The notes under the pieces: model-generated
The model's database searches: none
What the model was told of the DNA's origin: nothing
Seen by the model: only the letters and a program-made list of their open reading frames with translations
Assembly (NCBI RefSeq): GCF_026627925.1
Contig: NZ_JAPNLE010000009.1
Coordinates: 4,030,001 to 4,094,000, forward strand
Direction of reading: 5' to 3'
From: Cupriavidus sp. D39
GTDB taxonomy: Bacteria > Pseudomonadota > Gammaproteobacteria > Burkholderiales > Burkholderiaceae
Length of the DNA stretch: 64,000 bases
In this document: positions 38,002 to 48,577 of the stretch, piece after piece
Layout: each line of letters starts with the position of its first letter
Numbering within the stretch: position 1 is the stretch's first letter
Translations under genes and position numbers: made by a program

Positions 38002-38649
38002 ATGCTCAAGCTTTACAGTTACTTTCGCAGCTCCGCCTCGTACCGTGTGCGCATCGCCCTGCAGTTGAAGGGCCTGCCTTACGAGTACATGCCGGTCCAT
38101 CTGTTGCGCGACGGCGGCCAGCAACTGCTGCCGGCCTACCGGGCGCTGAACCCCGATGCGCTGGTGCCGACCCTGCTGGATGACGATCATGTATTGATCC
38201 AGTCCGTAGCGATGGTCGAGTACCTCGACGAGACGCATCCCGAGCCGCCCCTGCTGCCGGGCAGCGCGCTCGACCGCGCCTACATCCGCGCCCTGGCGCT
38301 GGAGGTGGCATGCGAGATCCATCCGCTGAACAACCTGCGCGTGCTGAAGTACATCAAGCACACGCTGGGCGTGGCGGAGGAGGCCAAGGACGCATGGTAT
38401 CGCCACTGGGTCGAGCTGGGTTTCGAGTCGGTGAATACCAACCTCGTGCGCTCGGGCAAGGCAGGGCGCTTCTGCTTCGGCGATACGCCGACGCTGGCCG
38501 ATATCTGCCTGGTGCCGCAGGTGTTCAACGCGCAGCGCTTCAATATCGACGTGGCCCGCTACCCGGCCATCGCCAAGGTGTTCGACTCCTGCATGGCGCT
38601 GCCCGCGTTCCAGCAGGCCGAGCCCAAGGCGCAGCCGGACGCTGAGTAA
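38002..38649 (+). CDS. maiA: Maleylacetoacetate isomerase (zeta-class glutathione transferase)
   Basis: A 215-residue glutathione-dependent isomerase. The zeta-class active-site motif SSASYRVRIAL is at residues 10-20; the C-terminal domain has CEIHPLNNLRVL and FCFGDTPTLADICLVPQ. It starts four bases after the FAH hydrolase stop, so the two enzymes act in sequence, isomerising a maleyl intermediate and then cleaving the fumaryl form. Whether the substrate is maleylacetoacetate or maleylpyruvate is not decided by the sequence. Confidence 0.92.
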   Translation: MLKLYSYFRSSASYRVRIALQLKGLPYEYMPVHLLRDGGQQLLPAYRALNPDALVPTLLDDDHVLIQSVAMVEYLDETHPEPPLLPGSALDRAYIRALALEVACEIHPLNNLRVLKYIKHTLGVAEEAKDAWYRHWVELGFESVNTNLVRSGKAGRFCFGDTPTLADICLVPQVFNAQRFNIDVARYPAIAKVFDSCMALPAFQQAEPKAQPDAE

Positions 38650-38683
38650 GCTGGCAGGCTAAGCCCCGGCAGTGCGCAAAGGA

Positions 38684-38713
38684 AAAAGCCCCGCAAGCGA
38701 TTGCGGGGCTTTT
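38684..38713. terminator. Bidirectional terminator between maiA and ftsY
   Basis: A perfect 13-bp inverted repeat (AAAAGCCCCGCAA and its complement) with a GCGA loop and T runs in both directions, between convergent genes. Confidence 0.92.
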
Positions 38714-38736
38714 CTTCTGGCGGGCCGGTTTGCCGC

Positions 38737-39888
38737 TCAGCCGAGCAGTGCGTCGGCGAATTCCTCGGCATTGAAAGGCTGCAGGTCTTCGACCTTCTCG
38801 CCCACGCCGATGAAGTAGACCGGTACCGGGCGCTGGCGCGCGATCGCGGCCAGGATGCCGCCCTTGGCGGTGCCGTCGAGCTTGGTCACGATCAGCCCGG
38901 TCAGGCCCAGCGCGTCGTCGAACGCCTTGACCTGGGACAGCGCGTTCTGGCCGGTGTTGCCGTCGATCACCAGCAGCGACTCGTGCGGCGCGTTCGGCAT
39001 CGCCTTGGCGATGACGCGCTTGACCTTCTTCAGCTCTTCCATCAGGTGCAGCTGCGTGGGCAGGCGGCCCGCGGTATCGGCCATCACGATATCGATGCTG
39101 CGTGCGCGTGCCGCGTTGACCGCGTCGAAGATCACCGCGGCCGGGTCGCCGCTCTCCTGCGAGACCACGGTGACGTTGTTGCGCTCGCCCCAGATGGTCA
39201 GCTGCTCGCGCGCGGCGGCGCGGAAGGTGTCGCCGGCGGCCAGCAGCACGGACTGGTCATAGCTCTGGAAGTGCTTGCACAGCTTGCCGATGCTAGTGGT
39301 CTTGCCGGCGCCGTTGACGCCCGAGATCATCATCACCAGCGGCTGCTCGCGGCCCAGTGACATGGTTTTCTCGAGCGGGCGCAGCAGGTCGGTCAGCAGT
39401 TCGCGCAGCGCGGCCTTGACGCCTTCGGCGGTGTCGATGCGTTCGGTCTTGACGCGGCGCCGCAGGGCGCTCAGCAGGTGCTCGGTAGCCTCGACGCCGG
39501 CGTCGGCCATGATCAGGGCCGTTTCCAGGTCCTCGAACAGGTCTTCGTCGACCTTGACGCCAACGAACAGCGTGCCCAGGTTGCGGCTGGTCTTGGACAG
39601 CCCGGTGCGCAGGCGCTGCATCCAGCCGCGCCTGGCCTCGGCGGAGGCGGCCGGCGGCGGGGTCAGCACCAGTTCCAGTTCCTCGGCAGCGGCCGCAGGC
39701 ACGCTCTGGACCGGTTCGATGGGGGTTGTCGGGACGGAAACGACGGCGGCCGGGGCAGGCCCGGCCGTGGGAATGGGGGTTGGCGCGCTGGCGGGCGCCG
39801 CGGCCGGTGTGGCGGCGGGCGCCGGGCTTTGCACCTCGGGCGGCGCACTCACCGGTTCGGCCTTGCGCTTCTTCCAGAAACTAAACAT
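38737..39888 (-). CDS. ftsY: Signal recognition particle receptor FtsY
   Basis: A 383-residue GTPase that docks the signal recognition particle at the membrane. The N-terminal 80 residues are an Ala/Pro-rich, partly acidic A domain starting MFSFWKKRK. The NG domain carries [33 protein letters not shown] and a final GVGEKVEDLQPF. The ATG at 39888 gives the usual FWKK start. An M16-family peptidase is divergent upstream with 60 bases between the starts; the two share a promoter region. Confidence 0.96.
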   Translation of the reverse strand: MFSFWKKRKAEPVSAPPEVQSPAPAATPAAAPASAPTPIPTAGPAPAAVVSVPTTPIEPVQSVPAAAAEELELVLTPPPAASAEARRGWMQRLRTGLSKTSRNLGTLFVGVKVDEDLFEDLETALIMADAGVEATEHLLSALRRRVKTERIDTAEGVKAALRELLTDLLRPLEKTMSLGREQPLVMMISGVNGAGKTTSIGKLCKHFQSYDQSVLLAAGDTFRAAAREQLTIWGERNNVTVVSQESGDPAAVIFDAVNAARARSIDIVMADTAGRLPTQLHLMEELKKVKRVIAKAMPNAPHESLLVIDGNTGQNALSQVKAFDDALGLTGLIVTKLDGTAKGGILAAIARQRPVPVYFIGVGEKVEDLQPFNAEEFADALLG

Positions 39889-39948
39889 TGGGAAAGGGGT
39901 CAATACCCCGGTAGAATCAATCGCCAAAATTCTAGCAGACGGGGTCGC

Positions 39949-41474
39949 ATGAACCATTGTGCTGTCAGGTCCAGGTCGGGCGCCGCCCGTACCGCTTCGC
40001 ATCTTGCCGGCGCCGGCGCTGTTCGCCAGGCCGCTTTCTCCCGGCGCCTTGTTCCCACCCTTTTGTTGATCGCGATGCCCTGGTTCGGCGCTGCCTATGC
40101 GCAGACCGCCGTGGTGGCGCCGCCGTTGCCGAGCGGCCAGGCAACCGCCGCGCAAACCGCCGCGGCGCAGGCCGATACCACCGAGTTCAAGCTGTCCAAC
40201 GGCATGCGGGTAATCGTCAAGGAAGACCATCGCGCGCCCACCGTAGCCCACCAGATCTGGTATCGCGCGGGCGGCATGGACGAGGTCAGCGGCACCACGG
40301 GCGTGGCGCACATGCTTGAACACATGATGTTCAAGGGTACACCAAAGGTCGGCCCGGGGAGTTTTCCAAGCAGATCGCGGCATTGGGCGGGCGCGAGAAC
40401 GCCATGACCAACCGCGACTTCACGCTCTACTACCAGCAGATCAGCAAGCAGTACCTGCCGAAGATGATGGAGCTGGAAGCCGACCGCATGGCCAATCTCA
40501 TCATCAAGAAGGATGAGTTCGACCGGGAAATGAAGGTCGTGACGGAAGAGCGGCGCCTGCGCACGGACGACTCCGCGCGCGGCACCGTCTACGAGCAGTT
40601 GCTGGCCACCGTCTACACCGCCGCGCCCTACCGGCATCCCGTGATCGGCTGGCCGGACGACCTGGTCAACATGCGCGTGGAAGACGTGCAGGCCTGGTAC
40701 AAGAACTGGTACGTGCCGGACAACGCGCTGCTGGTGGTGACGGGCGACGTCACGGCGGCCGAGGTCAAGGCGCTGGCGGAGCGCACCTACGGCAAGCTCA
40801 AGGCCCGCCCGCTGCCGCTGCGCAAGAACCAGCTTGAGCCCGCGCAAAAGGGCATCAAGCGGATATGGGTCAAGGCCCCGGCCGAGAACCCCTACGTGGT
40901 GATGGCGTACAAGGTGCCGCGCCTGCACGATGTCGAGAAGGACGTTGATCCCTACGCGCTGGAAGTCCTCTCCGCCGTGCTCAATGGCTACGACAACGCC
41001 CGCCTGACGCGCGACCTGGTGCGCAAGCGCCGCATCGCCGACGACGTCAACGTGGGCTACGACAGCATCAACCGCGGCGAGTCCCTGATGGTGCTCGACG
41101 GCACGCCGGCCACGGGCCATACCACCGAGGAGATCGAGCGCGCGCTGCGCGACGAGATCGCCCGCATTGCGCGCGAAGGCGTCTCGCCCGAAGAGCTCAA
41201 GCGGGTCAAGGCGCAGGTGGTGGCGGCGCAGATCTACAAGCGCGACTCGGTGTTCGGGCAAGGCATGGAGATTGGCGTGGCCGAGATCGCCGGCATTTCC
41301 TGGCGCCAGATTGACCGCATGCTCGACAAGATTAAGGCCGTCACGCCGGAGCAGGTGCAGGCGGTGGCTGGCAAGTACTTCAACGACGATAACCTGACCG
41401 TGGCAACCCTGCTGCCGCAGCCGATCGACCCGAACAAGGCAAAGGCTCCGGCCGCCGCCGACTCGCTCCGCTGA
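39949..41474 (+). CDS. M16-family zinc peptidase (pitrilysin-like, frameshifted)
   Basis: An exported zinc protease. A hydrophobic signal segment (LVPTLLLIAMPWFGAAYA) lies at about residues 35-50. The inverted zinc motif HMLEH is present, with the downstream glutamate expected in the LEADRM region. Near 40357 one G is missing from CCCGGGGAG; restoring it joins PKVGPGE to FSKQIAALGGRENAMTN. Corrected length is 508 residues. It forms a pair with the next gene, whose product lacks the zinc motif; such active/inactive pairs are usual for periplasmic M16 peptidases. Confidence 0.88.
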
Positions 41475-41498
41475 GCTCTCTAGAGGACAGGACCCAAG

Positions 41499-42859
41499 AT
41501 GCCCTCTTTGCCCCGACGATCCCGTCGCCACGCCTGTTGCGTCGCCTGGCAGGCGCGGCTTGCGGTGCGCTTGCCCTGATCGCCTCGCAGACCGCGCTGG
41601 CTGCGATCCCGATCGAGCAGTGGACCACCTCCACCGGCGCCCGCGTGTATTTCGTGCGCAGCCCGTCCATCCCCATGCTCGACGTCAATATGGATTTTGA
41701 CGCCGGCAGCCGCTACGACCCGGCCGACAAGGCCGGCCTTGCCACGCTCGCCTCGGCTCTGCTCGACAAGGGCGCGGCCGCGCAGGATGGCCAACCGGCC
41801 CGCAATGAAGCACAGGTGGCCGACGCCTTCGCCGACACCGGTGCCGACTTCGGCGGCGCCGCCAGCAGCGATCGCGGCGGCGTCGGCCTGCGCACGCTGA
41901 CCTCCGAGCCGGAACTCAGCCAGTCGCTCGCGCTGGCCGGGCAGCTGATCAAGGCGCCGGCCTACCCGGATGCCGTTGTGGCGCGCGAGAAGCAACGCCT
42001 GATCACCGCCATCCGCGAGGCCGACACCAAGCCCGGCGTGATCGCCGACAAGATGGTGTCGCGCGCGATCTATCCATCGCATCCGTATGGCGTGTCGCCG
42101 ACCGTGGCCAGTGTCGAGTCGATCACGCGGGCCGATATCGAGCGCTTCTGGCGGGATAATTTCGCCGCGTCGCGCGCCGTCGTGACGCTGATCGGCGCCA
42201 TCGACCGCAAGCAGGCCGAGACCATCGCCGAGCAACTGACGCGCGACCTGCCGGCCGGCGCCACGCCGCCCACGATGCCTCCCGTGCAACTCAAGATCCC
42301 GGCCAGCGAGCAGCGCGTGCCGCATCCGGCGCAGCAGGCTACGGTAGCAATCAGCCAGCCCGCCATCGCGCGTGGCGATCCCGACTACTTTGCCCTGCTG
42401 GTGGGCAACTACGTGCTCGGCGGCGGCGGCTTCAGCTCGCGCCTGACCGATGAGGTGCGGGAAAAGCGCGGCCTGACCTACGGTGTCGACAGCTACTTCG
42501 CGCCGGCCAAGCAGGCAGGGCCCTTCGGCATCAGCCTGCAGACCAAGAAGGCGCAGACCAACGAAGCCCTGGCGCTGGTGCGCAAGGTGCTGGCGCAGTA
42601 CGTGGCGGAAGGCCCCAGCGACACCGAACTGAAGGCCGCCAAGGACAATCTGGTCAACGGCTTCCCGCTGCGCATCGACAGCAACCGCAAGCTGCTGACC
42701 AATGTGGCCAATATCGGCTGGTACCGGCTGCCGCTGGACTACCTAGACACCTGGACCGCACAGATCGGCAAGGTCACCCGTACCCAGGTCCGGGAAGCCT
42801 TCCAGCGCCACGTGTTCCCGGACGCCATGGCGACCGTCATCGTGGGTGGACCGGAATAG
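41499..42859 (+). CDS. M16-family peptidase-like subunit lacking the zinc motif (frameshifted at the N-terminus)
   Basis: A 453-residue partner of the preceding protease. The HxxEH position reads LASALLDKGA, so it is catalytically inactive. The R/Y pair used in substrate binding is present (GGFSSRLTDEVREKRGLTYG). The ATG at 41499 with an AGAGGACA ribosome site is out of frame with the body; adding one C to CCCCGACG at about 41515 joins MPSLP to the signal peptide (LLRRLAGAACGALALIA). The gap after the active subunit gene is 24 bases, so the two are co-transcribed. Confidence 0.88.
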
Positions 42860-42934
42860 CGAAGTAACGGGCGCCGGCGCCGGGGTGTTCCCGGCGCTTG
42901 CGCTTTTCCGCGCCACAGGCTCTACAATCACGGC

Positions 42935-43564
42935 ATGAATTCGCGTACCCGATCTCCCTCGCCCGCCGCCAGCGGGCGATCCCCATCCTCCTCGCCGCGG
43001 CAGTCTCCTGCCCAGGTCCGTATCATTGGCGGCAAGTGGAAGCGCACGCCACTGCCCGTGCTCGACGCCGAAGGCCTGCGTCCCACCCCTGACCGCGTGC
43101 GTGAGACCCTGTTCAACTGGCTGGGGCAGGACATGTCCGGGCTGGCGTGCCTCGATCTGTTTGCCGGCTCCGGCGCACTGGGTTTCGAGGCTGCCTCCCG
43201 AGGTGCCCAGCAGGTCACCATGGTCGAAGCCAATCCGCGCGTGGCCAAGCAACTGCGGGACAACCAGTACCGGCTCGACGCCCAGCAGATCCGGGTGGTG
43301 CAAGGTGACGCATTCGCTACGGCGGCGCAGATGCCGTCGGCCAGCTTCGACGTGGTGTTCCTCGATCCGCCCTTTGCCGAAGACTGGCTTGGCCCCGCGC
43401 TGGAGCATGCGGCGCGGCTGTCACGTCCAGGCGGCGCCGTGTATGTGGAAACGGATCGCGCCCTGAGCGGCCCCGACGCCCCGGTGCCCGCGGCGCTGGA
43501 GATCGTGCGGCATGCGCGGGCCGGCGCGGTGCATTTCCATTTGCTGCAGCACAGGAACCTTTGA
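42935..43564 (+). CDS. rsmD: 16S rRNA (guanine-966-N2)-methyltransferase
   Basis: A 209-residue methyltransferase that modifies G966 in 16S rRNA. The first 25 residues are Ser/Pro/Arg-rich. The core has VRIIGGKWKRTPLPV, motif I DLFAGSGALGFEAASRGA and the catalytic FLDPPF. Length and motif order are standard. coaD follows, as in most proteobacteria. Confidence 0.95.
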   Translation: MNSRTRSPSPAASGRSPSSSPRQSPAQVRIIGGKWKRTPLPVLDAEGLRPTPDRVRETLFNWLGQDMSGLACLDLFAGSGALGFEAASRGAQQVTMVEANPRVAKQLRDNQYRLDAQQIRVVQGDAFATAAQMPSASFDVVFLDPPFAEDWLGPALEHAARLSRPGGAVYVETDRALSGPDAPVPAALEIVRHARAGAVHFHLLQHRNL

Positions 43565-43634
43565 ACACGGGATGGCCGCGAGCATTGTGACCGGCCACCC
43601 GCACGCAAAATGCGGCAGCGCGGCGAAACCGTAA

Positions 43635-44270
<636 letters not shown>

Positions 44271-44339
44271 AATAGAGTCTTGCGACATGTCAGGCGCGGC
44301 CAGTCGGGCGCGGGGCATGTCGGGTTTAAAGGAAATACC

Positions 44340-44600
44340 ATGGCACTATTGATCACCGACGACTGCATCAATTGCGACGTTTGTGAGCCGGAGTGCCCAA
44401 ACGAAGCCATTTCGATGGGGCCCGAGATCTATGAGATCGACCCCAACAAATGTACCGAATGCGTCGGGCACTTCGACGAGCCGCAATGCCAGCAGGTTTG
44501 CCCTGTGGCTTGCATCCCGCACGATCCCAACCGGATCGAGACGCGCGAGATCCTGATGGATCGCTATCGGCTCCTTACGGCGGCCAAACGGGTAGCCTGA
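44340..44600 (+). CDS. YfhL-family 4Fe-4S dicluster ferredoxin
   Basis: An 86-residue ferredoxin with two cluster-binding motifs. The first is CINCDVCEPECP (C-X2-C-X2-C-X3-C). The second has an insert: C-TE-C-VGHFDEPQ-C-QQV-C-P, the arrangement of Allochromatium-type ferredoxins. AAAGGAAA precedes the ATG. It follows coaD by 69 bases, a conserved order in betaproteobacteria. Its redox partners are unknown. Confidence 0.94.
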   Translation: MALLITDDCINCDVCEPECPNEAISMGPEIYEIDPNKCTECVGHFDEPQCQQVCPVACIPHDPNRIETREILMDRYRLLTAAKRVA

Positions 44601-44642
44601 GCCGCCACTGCGGCTTGCAGCACAAACGCTCGCAGCACAAAA

Positions 44643-44674
44643 AAGCCCCATTACCTTCACGGTGGTGGGGCTTT
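44643..44674. terminator. Terminator between ferredoxin and pth
   Basis: An inverted repeat AAGCCCCA...TGGGGCTT, with an inner ACC/GGT pairing, between convergent genes, with A/T runs on both sides. Confidence 0.8.
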
Positions 44675-44691
44675 CCTATTTGCGCGCACGT

Positions 44692-45285
44692 TCAGCGGTT
44701 CGTATGCAATTCCAGCATGGCACGCTCGGACTCGCCTTTGGCCAGTAACCCAAGCGGTGCGACGCTGCGATCGATGGCCTCGTCGATGGCCTGCTGCTCT
44801 TCGCGGCGCGGCGGCTTGAGCACAAAATTGATCACATCCTCGCGCTCGCCGGCACCACCCGCCGAATTGCGCGGATGGCCGACGCCAACGCGCAGGCGCC
44901 AGTAGTCCTGGGTGGTCAGGTGCGCTGAAATATCCTTGAGGCCATTGTGGCCGCCCGCGCCGCCGCCACGCTTGAGCTTGACGGTGCCGGACGGCAGGTC
45001 CATCTCATCATGGGCCACCAGGATCTCGTCCGGCAGGATCTTGTAGAAGCGCGCGAGCGACACCACCGACAGCCCGGAGCGGTTCATGAAGGTGGACGGC
45101 TTGAGCAGCCAGATCTCCTGGTCCCACAGCCTGGCGCGCGCGGCCAGCCCGTGGAAGCGGCCTTCCACGCGCAGGGTGACGCCCCCCATGCGGGCCAGCT
45201 GGTCGACCAGCCAGAAGCCGGCATTGTGGCGTGTGGCTTCGTATTCCGCCCCGGGGTTTCCGAGGCCGACGATGAGTTTGATCAT
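44692..45285 (-). CDS. pth: Peptidyl-tRNA hydrolase
   Basis: Releases tRNA from stalled peptidyl-tRNA. The protein is 197 residues from MIKLIVGLGNPG (an in-frame ATG three codons earlier is possible). Catalytic and binding features are the His in TRHNAGFW, KPSTFMNRSG and HDEMDLPSG, then GGHNGLKDI. It is downstream of rplY on the same strand, separated by about 500 bases of repeats and palindromes instead of the usual short gap. Confidence 0.96.
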   Translation of the reverse strand: MIKLIVGLGNPGAEYEATRHNAGFWLVDQLARMGGVTLRVEGRFHGLAARARLWDQEIWLLKPSTFMNRSGLSVVSLARFYKILPDEILVAHDEMDLPSGTVKLKRGGGAGGHNGLKDISAHLTTQDYWRLRVGVGHPRNSAGGAGEREDVINFVLKPPRREEQQAIDEAIDRSVAPLGLLAKGESERAMLELHTNR

Positions 45286-45354
45286 GCGTTGCACTACTTG
45301 GTTGATGGGGCTCGGCGCACTATGCGCGGGGCAACTGCTTGGCTAACTACTTGG

Positions 45355-45402
45355 CTGCAACTGCAACTGCAACTGCAACTGCAACTGCAACTGCAACTGC
45401 AA
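45355..45402. repeat. Hexanucleotide tandem repeat (CTGCAA)8
   Basis: Eight perfect tandem copies of CTGCAA, about 120 bases downstream... on the rplY side of the pth start codon. It is not in a recognised gene. Such runs vary in number by slipped-strand replication. Confidence 0.95.
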
Positions 45403-45445
45403 AGTCAAAATCAACTGCAGTTTCACCACCCCTGCGGGGCGGCGA

Positions 45446-45475
45446 CCTACTTTTTTGTCTTGCCAAAAAAGTAGG
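45446..45475. repeat. 12-bp inverted repeat with A/T runs
   Basis: CCTACTTTTTTG and its exact complement, with a six-base loop, form a stable hairpin. It may act as a terminator or be part of a dispersed repeat family with the adjacent palindrome. Confidence 0.75.
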
Positions 45476-45493
45476 CAAAAAAGCGCGCCGGAT

Positions 45494-45617
45494 GGGGCGA
45501 CACCCCCTCGTGGTCAGGCAAAAAGAGCGGCCGGGACCCAAAGTCGCATCGCCTTAAGGCGATACTCAGACATGGGTCCCTCTTTTCCGCTCTTTTTGCC
45601 TGCCCACGAGGCGCCCC
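45494..45617. repeat. Large complex palindrome (about 124 bp)
   Basis: Both halves pair in successive blocks: GGGGCG/CGCCCC, CCTCGTGG/CCACGAGG, CAGGCAAAAAGAGCGG with its complement, GGGACCCA/TGGGTCCC, and a central CGCCTTAAGGCG. Short mismatched stretches separate the blocks. The structure resembles REP/BIME-type dispersed elements rather than a coding sequence. Confidence 0.85.
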
Positions 45618-45703
45618 ATACGGCCACTAACACCGCGAGGGCTCGCTTCGCATCGCGCATGGGTGTGCCGCCAGAAGCCAAGGATACGCGAAGCTTGGCA
45701 CGA

Positions 45704-45734
45704 AAAAAACCGCCGGACGCGCCGGCGGTTTTTT
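45704..45734 (-). terminator. Terminator of rplY
   Basis: CCGCCGG/CCGGCGG stem with a five-base loop flanked by A and T runs, 56 bases past the rplY stop. Confidence 0.85.
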
Positions 45735-45789
45735 CTTGCGGCTGCGAGAGCCGTCCTGTCGCACAGCCCGAAGGCTGCGTTCAGGGTAC

Positions 45790-46392
45790 TCAGGCAGCAG
45801 GCGTTTCACCTTCGGCGGCTTCCGACACGCCACCGGCCGGCAGCGAGATGCTGGCGATAGTGGGGTTTTCGTCACCGTGGGTGATGGCGCTCACGCCCTT
45901 CGGCAGCTTCACGTCGGACAGGTGCAGGGTCTGGCCCAGTTCTGCATTGCCCAGGTCCACTTCGATGAACTCAGGCAGGTCGGCCGGCAGGCACGACACT
46001 TCCAGTTCGTTCAGGATGTGGTTGACGATGCCATGGCCCAGCTTCACGCCCGGGGCGTTTTCCTGGTTCATGAAGTGCAGCGGCACCTTGACGTGGATCT
46101 TGTCGGTGGCCGACACGCGTTGGAAGTCAACGTGCAGGACCAGCGGCTTGAACGGGTGCATCTGGAAAGCGCGCAGCAGGGCCTTCTCAGCCTTGCCTTC
46201 CACTTCGAGGTCGAGAATCGACGAGTGGAATGCTTCTTTCTTCAGCGCGTGGAACAGTGCGTTGTGATCGAGTTCGATCATCTTGGGCTCGGCTGCGCCG
46301 CCATAGATGATGCCGGGGGTCTTGCCGGCGTTGCGCAGGCGGCGGCTCGCACCTGTTCCCTGTACGCTACGCTCGAAGGCTACTACTTTCAT
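45790..46392 (-). CDS. rplY: 50S ribosomal protein L25 (Ctc form)
   Basis: A 200-residue L25 of the long Ctc type: an N-terminal 5S-rRNA-binding domain (MKVVAFERS... [19 protein letters not shown]) and a C-terminal TL5-like domain ([17 protein letters not shown], then [16 protein letters not shown]). The tail is Glu/Ala-rich. The 120-base gap to the upstream prs gene contains its ribosome site. The order prs-rplY-pth is conserved in proteobacteria. Confidence 0.96.
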   Translation of the reverse strand: MKVVAFERSVQGTGASRRLRNAGKTPGIIYGGAAEPKMIELDHNALFHALKKEAFHSSILDLEVEGKAEKALLRAFQMHPFKPLVLHVDFQRVSATDKIHVKVPLHFMNQENAPGVKLGHGIVNHILNELEVSCLPADLPEFIEVDLGNAELGQTLHLSDVKLPKGVSAITHGDENPTIASISLPAGGVSEAAEGETPAA

Positions 46393-46513
46393 GATGACTC
46401 CAAATGTAAGAGGGCTGTCCGCGACCAGACAGCCCGATGAACCTCGCCACGTGCCGTAATCGGGGTCTTACCCCAAAAAAACAGCCGCAAACGCGGTAAA
46501 GCCTTGAATTCTA

Positions 46514-47467
46514 TCAGGAATCGGCAAACAGCGACATAATCGAGTCGCCCTTGACGATCCGGGTAAAGGTCTCTGCCAGCAGCGATGCGGTCGAGAGCTG
46601 GCGAATCTTGCCGGACTGGATGGCATCGTCGCGCAGCGGAATCGTGTCGCACACCACCACTTCATCCAGCTCGGAGTCGGCGATGCGGGCAGCCGCGCCG
46701 CCGGACAGGACCGGATGGGTACAGTAAGCGAATACCTTCAGCGCGCCGCGTTCCTTGAGTACCTGGGCAGCCTTGCACAGGGTGCCGCCGGTGTCGATCA
46801 TGTCATCCATGATCACGCAGTTGCGGCCGTCGACTTCACCGATGATGTTCATCACTTCGGCCACATTGGCCTTGGGGCGACGCTTGTCGATGATGGCCAG
46901 GTCGCAGTTCAGCTGCTTGGCCAGTGCACGGGCGCGCACCACGCCGCCGACGTCGGGCGAGACCACCAGCAGATTGCCGTAGTTCTTCTCGCGCAGGTCG
47001 CCCAGCAGAACCGGGGAGGCGTAGATGTTATCAACCGGGATATCGAAGAAGCCCTGGATCTGGTCGGCGTGGAGGTCCATGGTCAGGACCCGCTCGACGC
47101 CGGCAACTTCCAGCATGTTGGCTACCACCTTGGCCGAGATCGCGACGCGCGCCGAACGCGGGCGGCGATCCTGGCGGGCATAGCCGAAGTAGGGCATGGC
47201 CGCGGTGATGCTGCGTGCCGAGGCGCGCTTGAGCGCATCGACCATCACCATCAGTTCCATCAGGTTGTCGTTGGTCGGCGCGCAGGTGGACTGCAGCACG
47301 ATGACGTGCTTGCCGCGAACATTTTCCTGGATTTCAACTTGGACTTCGCCGTCGGAGAACCGGCCGACCTGGGCTTTCCCGAGCGGGATGCCGAGGTGCT
47401 GCACGACAGCCTCCGCGAGTTTGGGGTTGGCGTTGCCGGTAAAAACCATCAAGCCTTCGCTGCTCAT
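46514..47467 (-). CDS. prs: Ribose-phosphate pyrophosphokinase
   Basis: Makes PRPP from ribose-5-phosphate and ATP for nucleotide, histidine and tryptophan synthesis. It is 317 residues from [18 protein letters not shown]. Motifs are [13 protein letters not shown] for [18 protein letters not shown], and the PRPP loop [13 protein letters not shown]. The ATG at 47467 is taken because the family N-terminus starts there, although the frame is open upstream. tRNA-Gln and ispE lie upstream on the same strand. Confidence 0.97.
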   Translation of the reverse strand: MSSEGLMVFTGNANPKLAEAVVQHLGIPLGKAQVGRFSDGEVQVEIQENVRGKHVIVLQSTCAPTNDNLMELMVMVDALKRASARSITAAMPYFGYARQDRRPRSARVAISAKVVANMLEVAGVERVLTMDLHADQIQGFFDIPVDNIYASPVLLGDLREKNYGNLLVVSPDVGGVVRARALAKQLNCDLAIIDKRRPKANVAEVMNIIGEVDGRNCVIMDDMIDTGGTLCKAAQVLKERGALKVFAYCTHPVLSGGAAARIADSELDEVVVCDTIPLRDDAIQSGKIRQLSTASLLAETFTRIVKGDSIMSLFADS

Positions 47468-47562
47468 TCGGTGCACCTGTCTTGCTGCTGGAGGGGAACG
47501 ATTGCTGCCGGCTAGTGCCGGCAGCTTTTCGTGCAGGTCCGTTAGGACACTGTAGGATGTAA

Positions 47563-47639
47563 TGGCAGGGGAAGAAGGATTCGAACCTTCGAATGCCGGA
47601 ATCAAAATCCGGTGCCTTGACCAACTTGGCGACTCCCCT
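47563..47639 (-). tRNA. tRNA-Gln (anticodon TTG)
   Basis: A 77-nt cloverleaf on the minus strand. The acceptor stem AGGGGAG pairs with TTCCCCT (one G-T wobble), with discriminator G and encoded CCA. The anticodon arm reads CCGGA-TTTTGAT-TCCGG, giving anticodon TTG. The T arm contains the expected GGTTCGAATCC. It lies between ispE and prs, where tRNA-Gln is commonly found in betaproteobacteria. Confidence 0.97.
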
Positions 47640-47698
47640 ACACAACCGGGTACGTCCATCGTCACATTCAACTGCCTGCGACGCCGAACGAAAAACTT

Positions 47699-48577
47699 TT
47701 ATGCGAGCGTTGCGAGTGGGTGTTGCGATAAACTCTTCGCACACCTGCCATCCCATTCGGGAGGCAACCGGTCTAGTACCTGCTGCGCAGTTTGCTCGTC
47801 GTTAAATCGGGCAAACACGCAGGCTCCGGAACCGGTCATCCTTGCATGTGGACTGTACTGTCTCAACCATTCAAGGGCTCGGGCAACTTCGCGGAACTTC
47901 ACCGTTGCTATCGCTTCCAGGTCGTTGCGACCGAAACCGAACTTGTTTGTGCATCCAGTGAAGTCCGCTATTATGGTGATCGCTGTATCCCTTGTCAAGC
48001 GCTTGTCCGAAAAAATTGCAACGGTCGGAACATGCTGGCGCGGATGGATGATCACGAACCAACTGTCGGGCAATTCGACCGTCGTCAGCTCCTCGCCAAC
48101 CCCTTGCGCGAACGCGTTTTCTCCATGCACGAAGAACGGCACGTCGGCGCCCAGCGTGAGCCCGATGCGCTTGAGTTCGTCGCGCCCCAGGCCCAGCCCC
48201 CACAGATGATTCAGCGCCAGCAGCGTGGTCGCCGCATCCGAAGATCCGCCGCCGATGCCGCCGCCCATCGGCAGCCGCTTGGCAATGGCGATGTCCGCGC
48301 CAAAGCCGGTGCCGCTAGCCTGCTGCAAGGCCCTAGCGGCACGCACGATTAGGTCGCTCTCCACCGGCACGCCCGGCACGTCGCTGATGCGCTCGATGCG
48401 GCCATCGTCGCGGCGGCAAAAATCCAGCGTATCGCTCCAGTCCACCAGTTGGAAAACCGTCTGCAGTGTGTGGTAGCCGTCCGCGCGGCGTCCGGTCACA
48501 TGCAGGAAGAGATTCAGCTTGGCGGGCGCCGGGCAGTTGCGCAGCTCCGGCGGCGGCAGGGGGCGGGCCGTACTCAT
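47699..48577 (-). CDS. ispE: 4-diphosphocytidyl-2-C-methyl-D-erythritol kinase
   Basis: A GHMP kinase of the non-mevalonate isoprenoid pathway. The 292-residue protein has [22 protein letters not shown] at the N-terminus, the ATP loop [14 protein letters not shown] and the C-terminal [12 protein letters not shown]. The ATG overlaps the lolB stop (ATGA), so the two are translationally coupled. The tRNA-Gln gene follows. Confidence 0.96.
   Translation of the reverse strand: MSTARPLPPPELRNCPAPAKLNLFLHVTGRRADGYHTLQTVFQLVDWSDTLDFCRRDDGRIERISDVPGVPVESDLIVRAARALQQASGTGFGADIAIAKRLPMGGGIGGGSSDAATTLLALNHLWGLGLGRDELKRIGLTLGADVPFFVHGENAFAQGVGEELTTVELPDSWFVIIHPRQHVPTVAIFSDKRLTRDTAITIIADFTGCTNKFGFGRNDLEAIATVKFREVARALEWLRQYSPHARMTGSGACVFARFNDEQTAQQVLDRLPPEWDGRCAKSLSQHPLATLA

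Larger units (their letters stand above)
45295..45789. other. Repeat-rich spacer between pth and rplY
   Basis: This 495-bp stretch has no supportable gene. It holds eight tandem CTGCAA hexamers, a 12-bp hairpin with A/T runs, a 124-bp complex palindrome and the rplY terminator. Each is listed separately. The remainder (45618-45703) shows no further structure. Confidence 0.7.

Noticed and set aside
45355..45402. CRISPR array
   Set aside because: The units are 6-bp with no spacers and no cas genes nearby. No other CRISPR-like pattern was seen in the window.
45345..45541. Frames of Thr-Ala or Val-Ala repeats through the CTGCAA array
   Set aside because: The repeat is open in several frames by its composition alone; there is no ribosome site or conserved flank.
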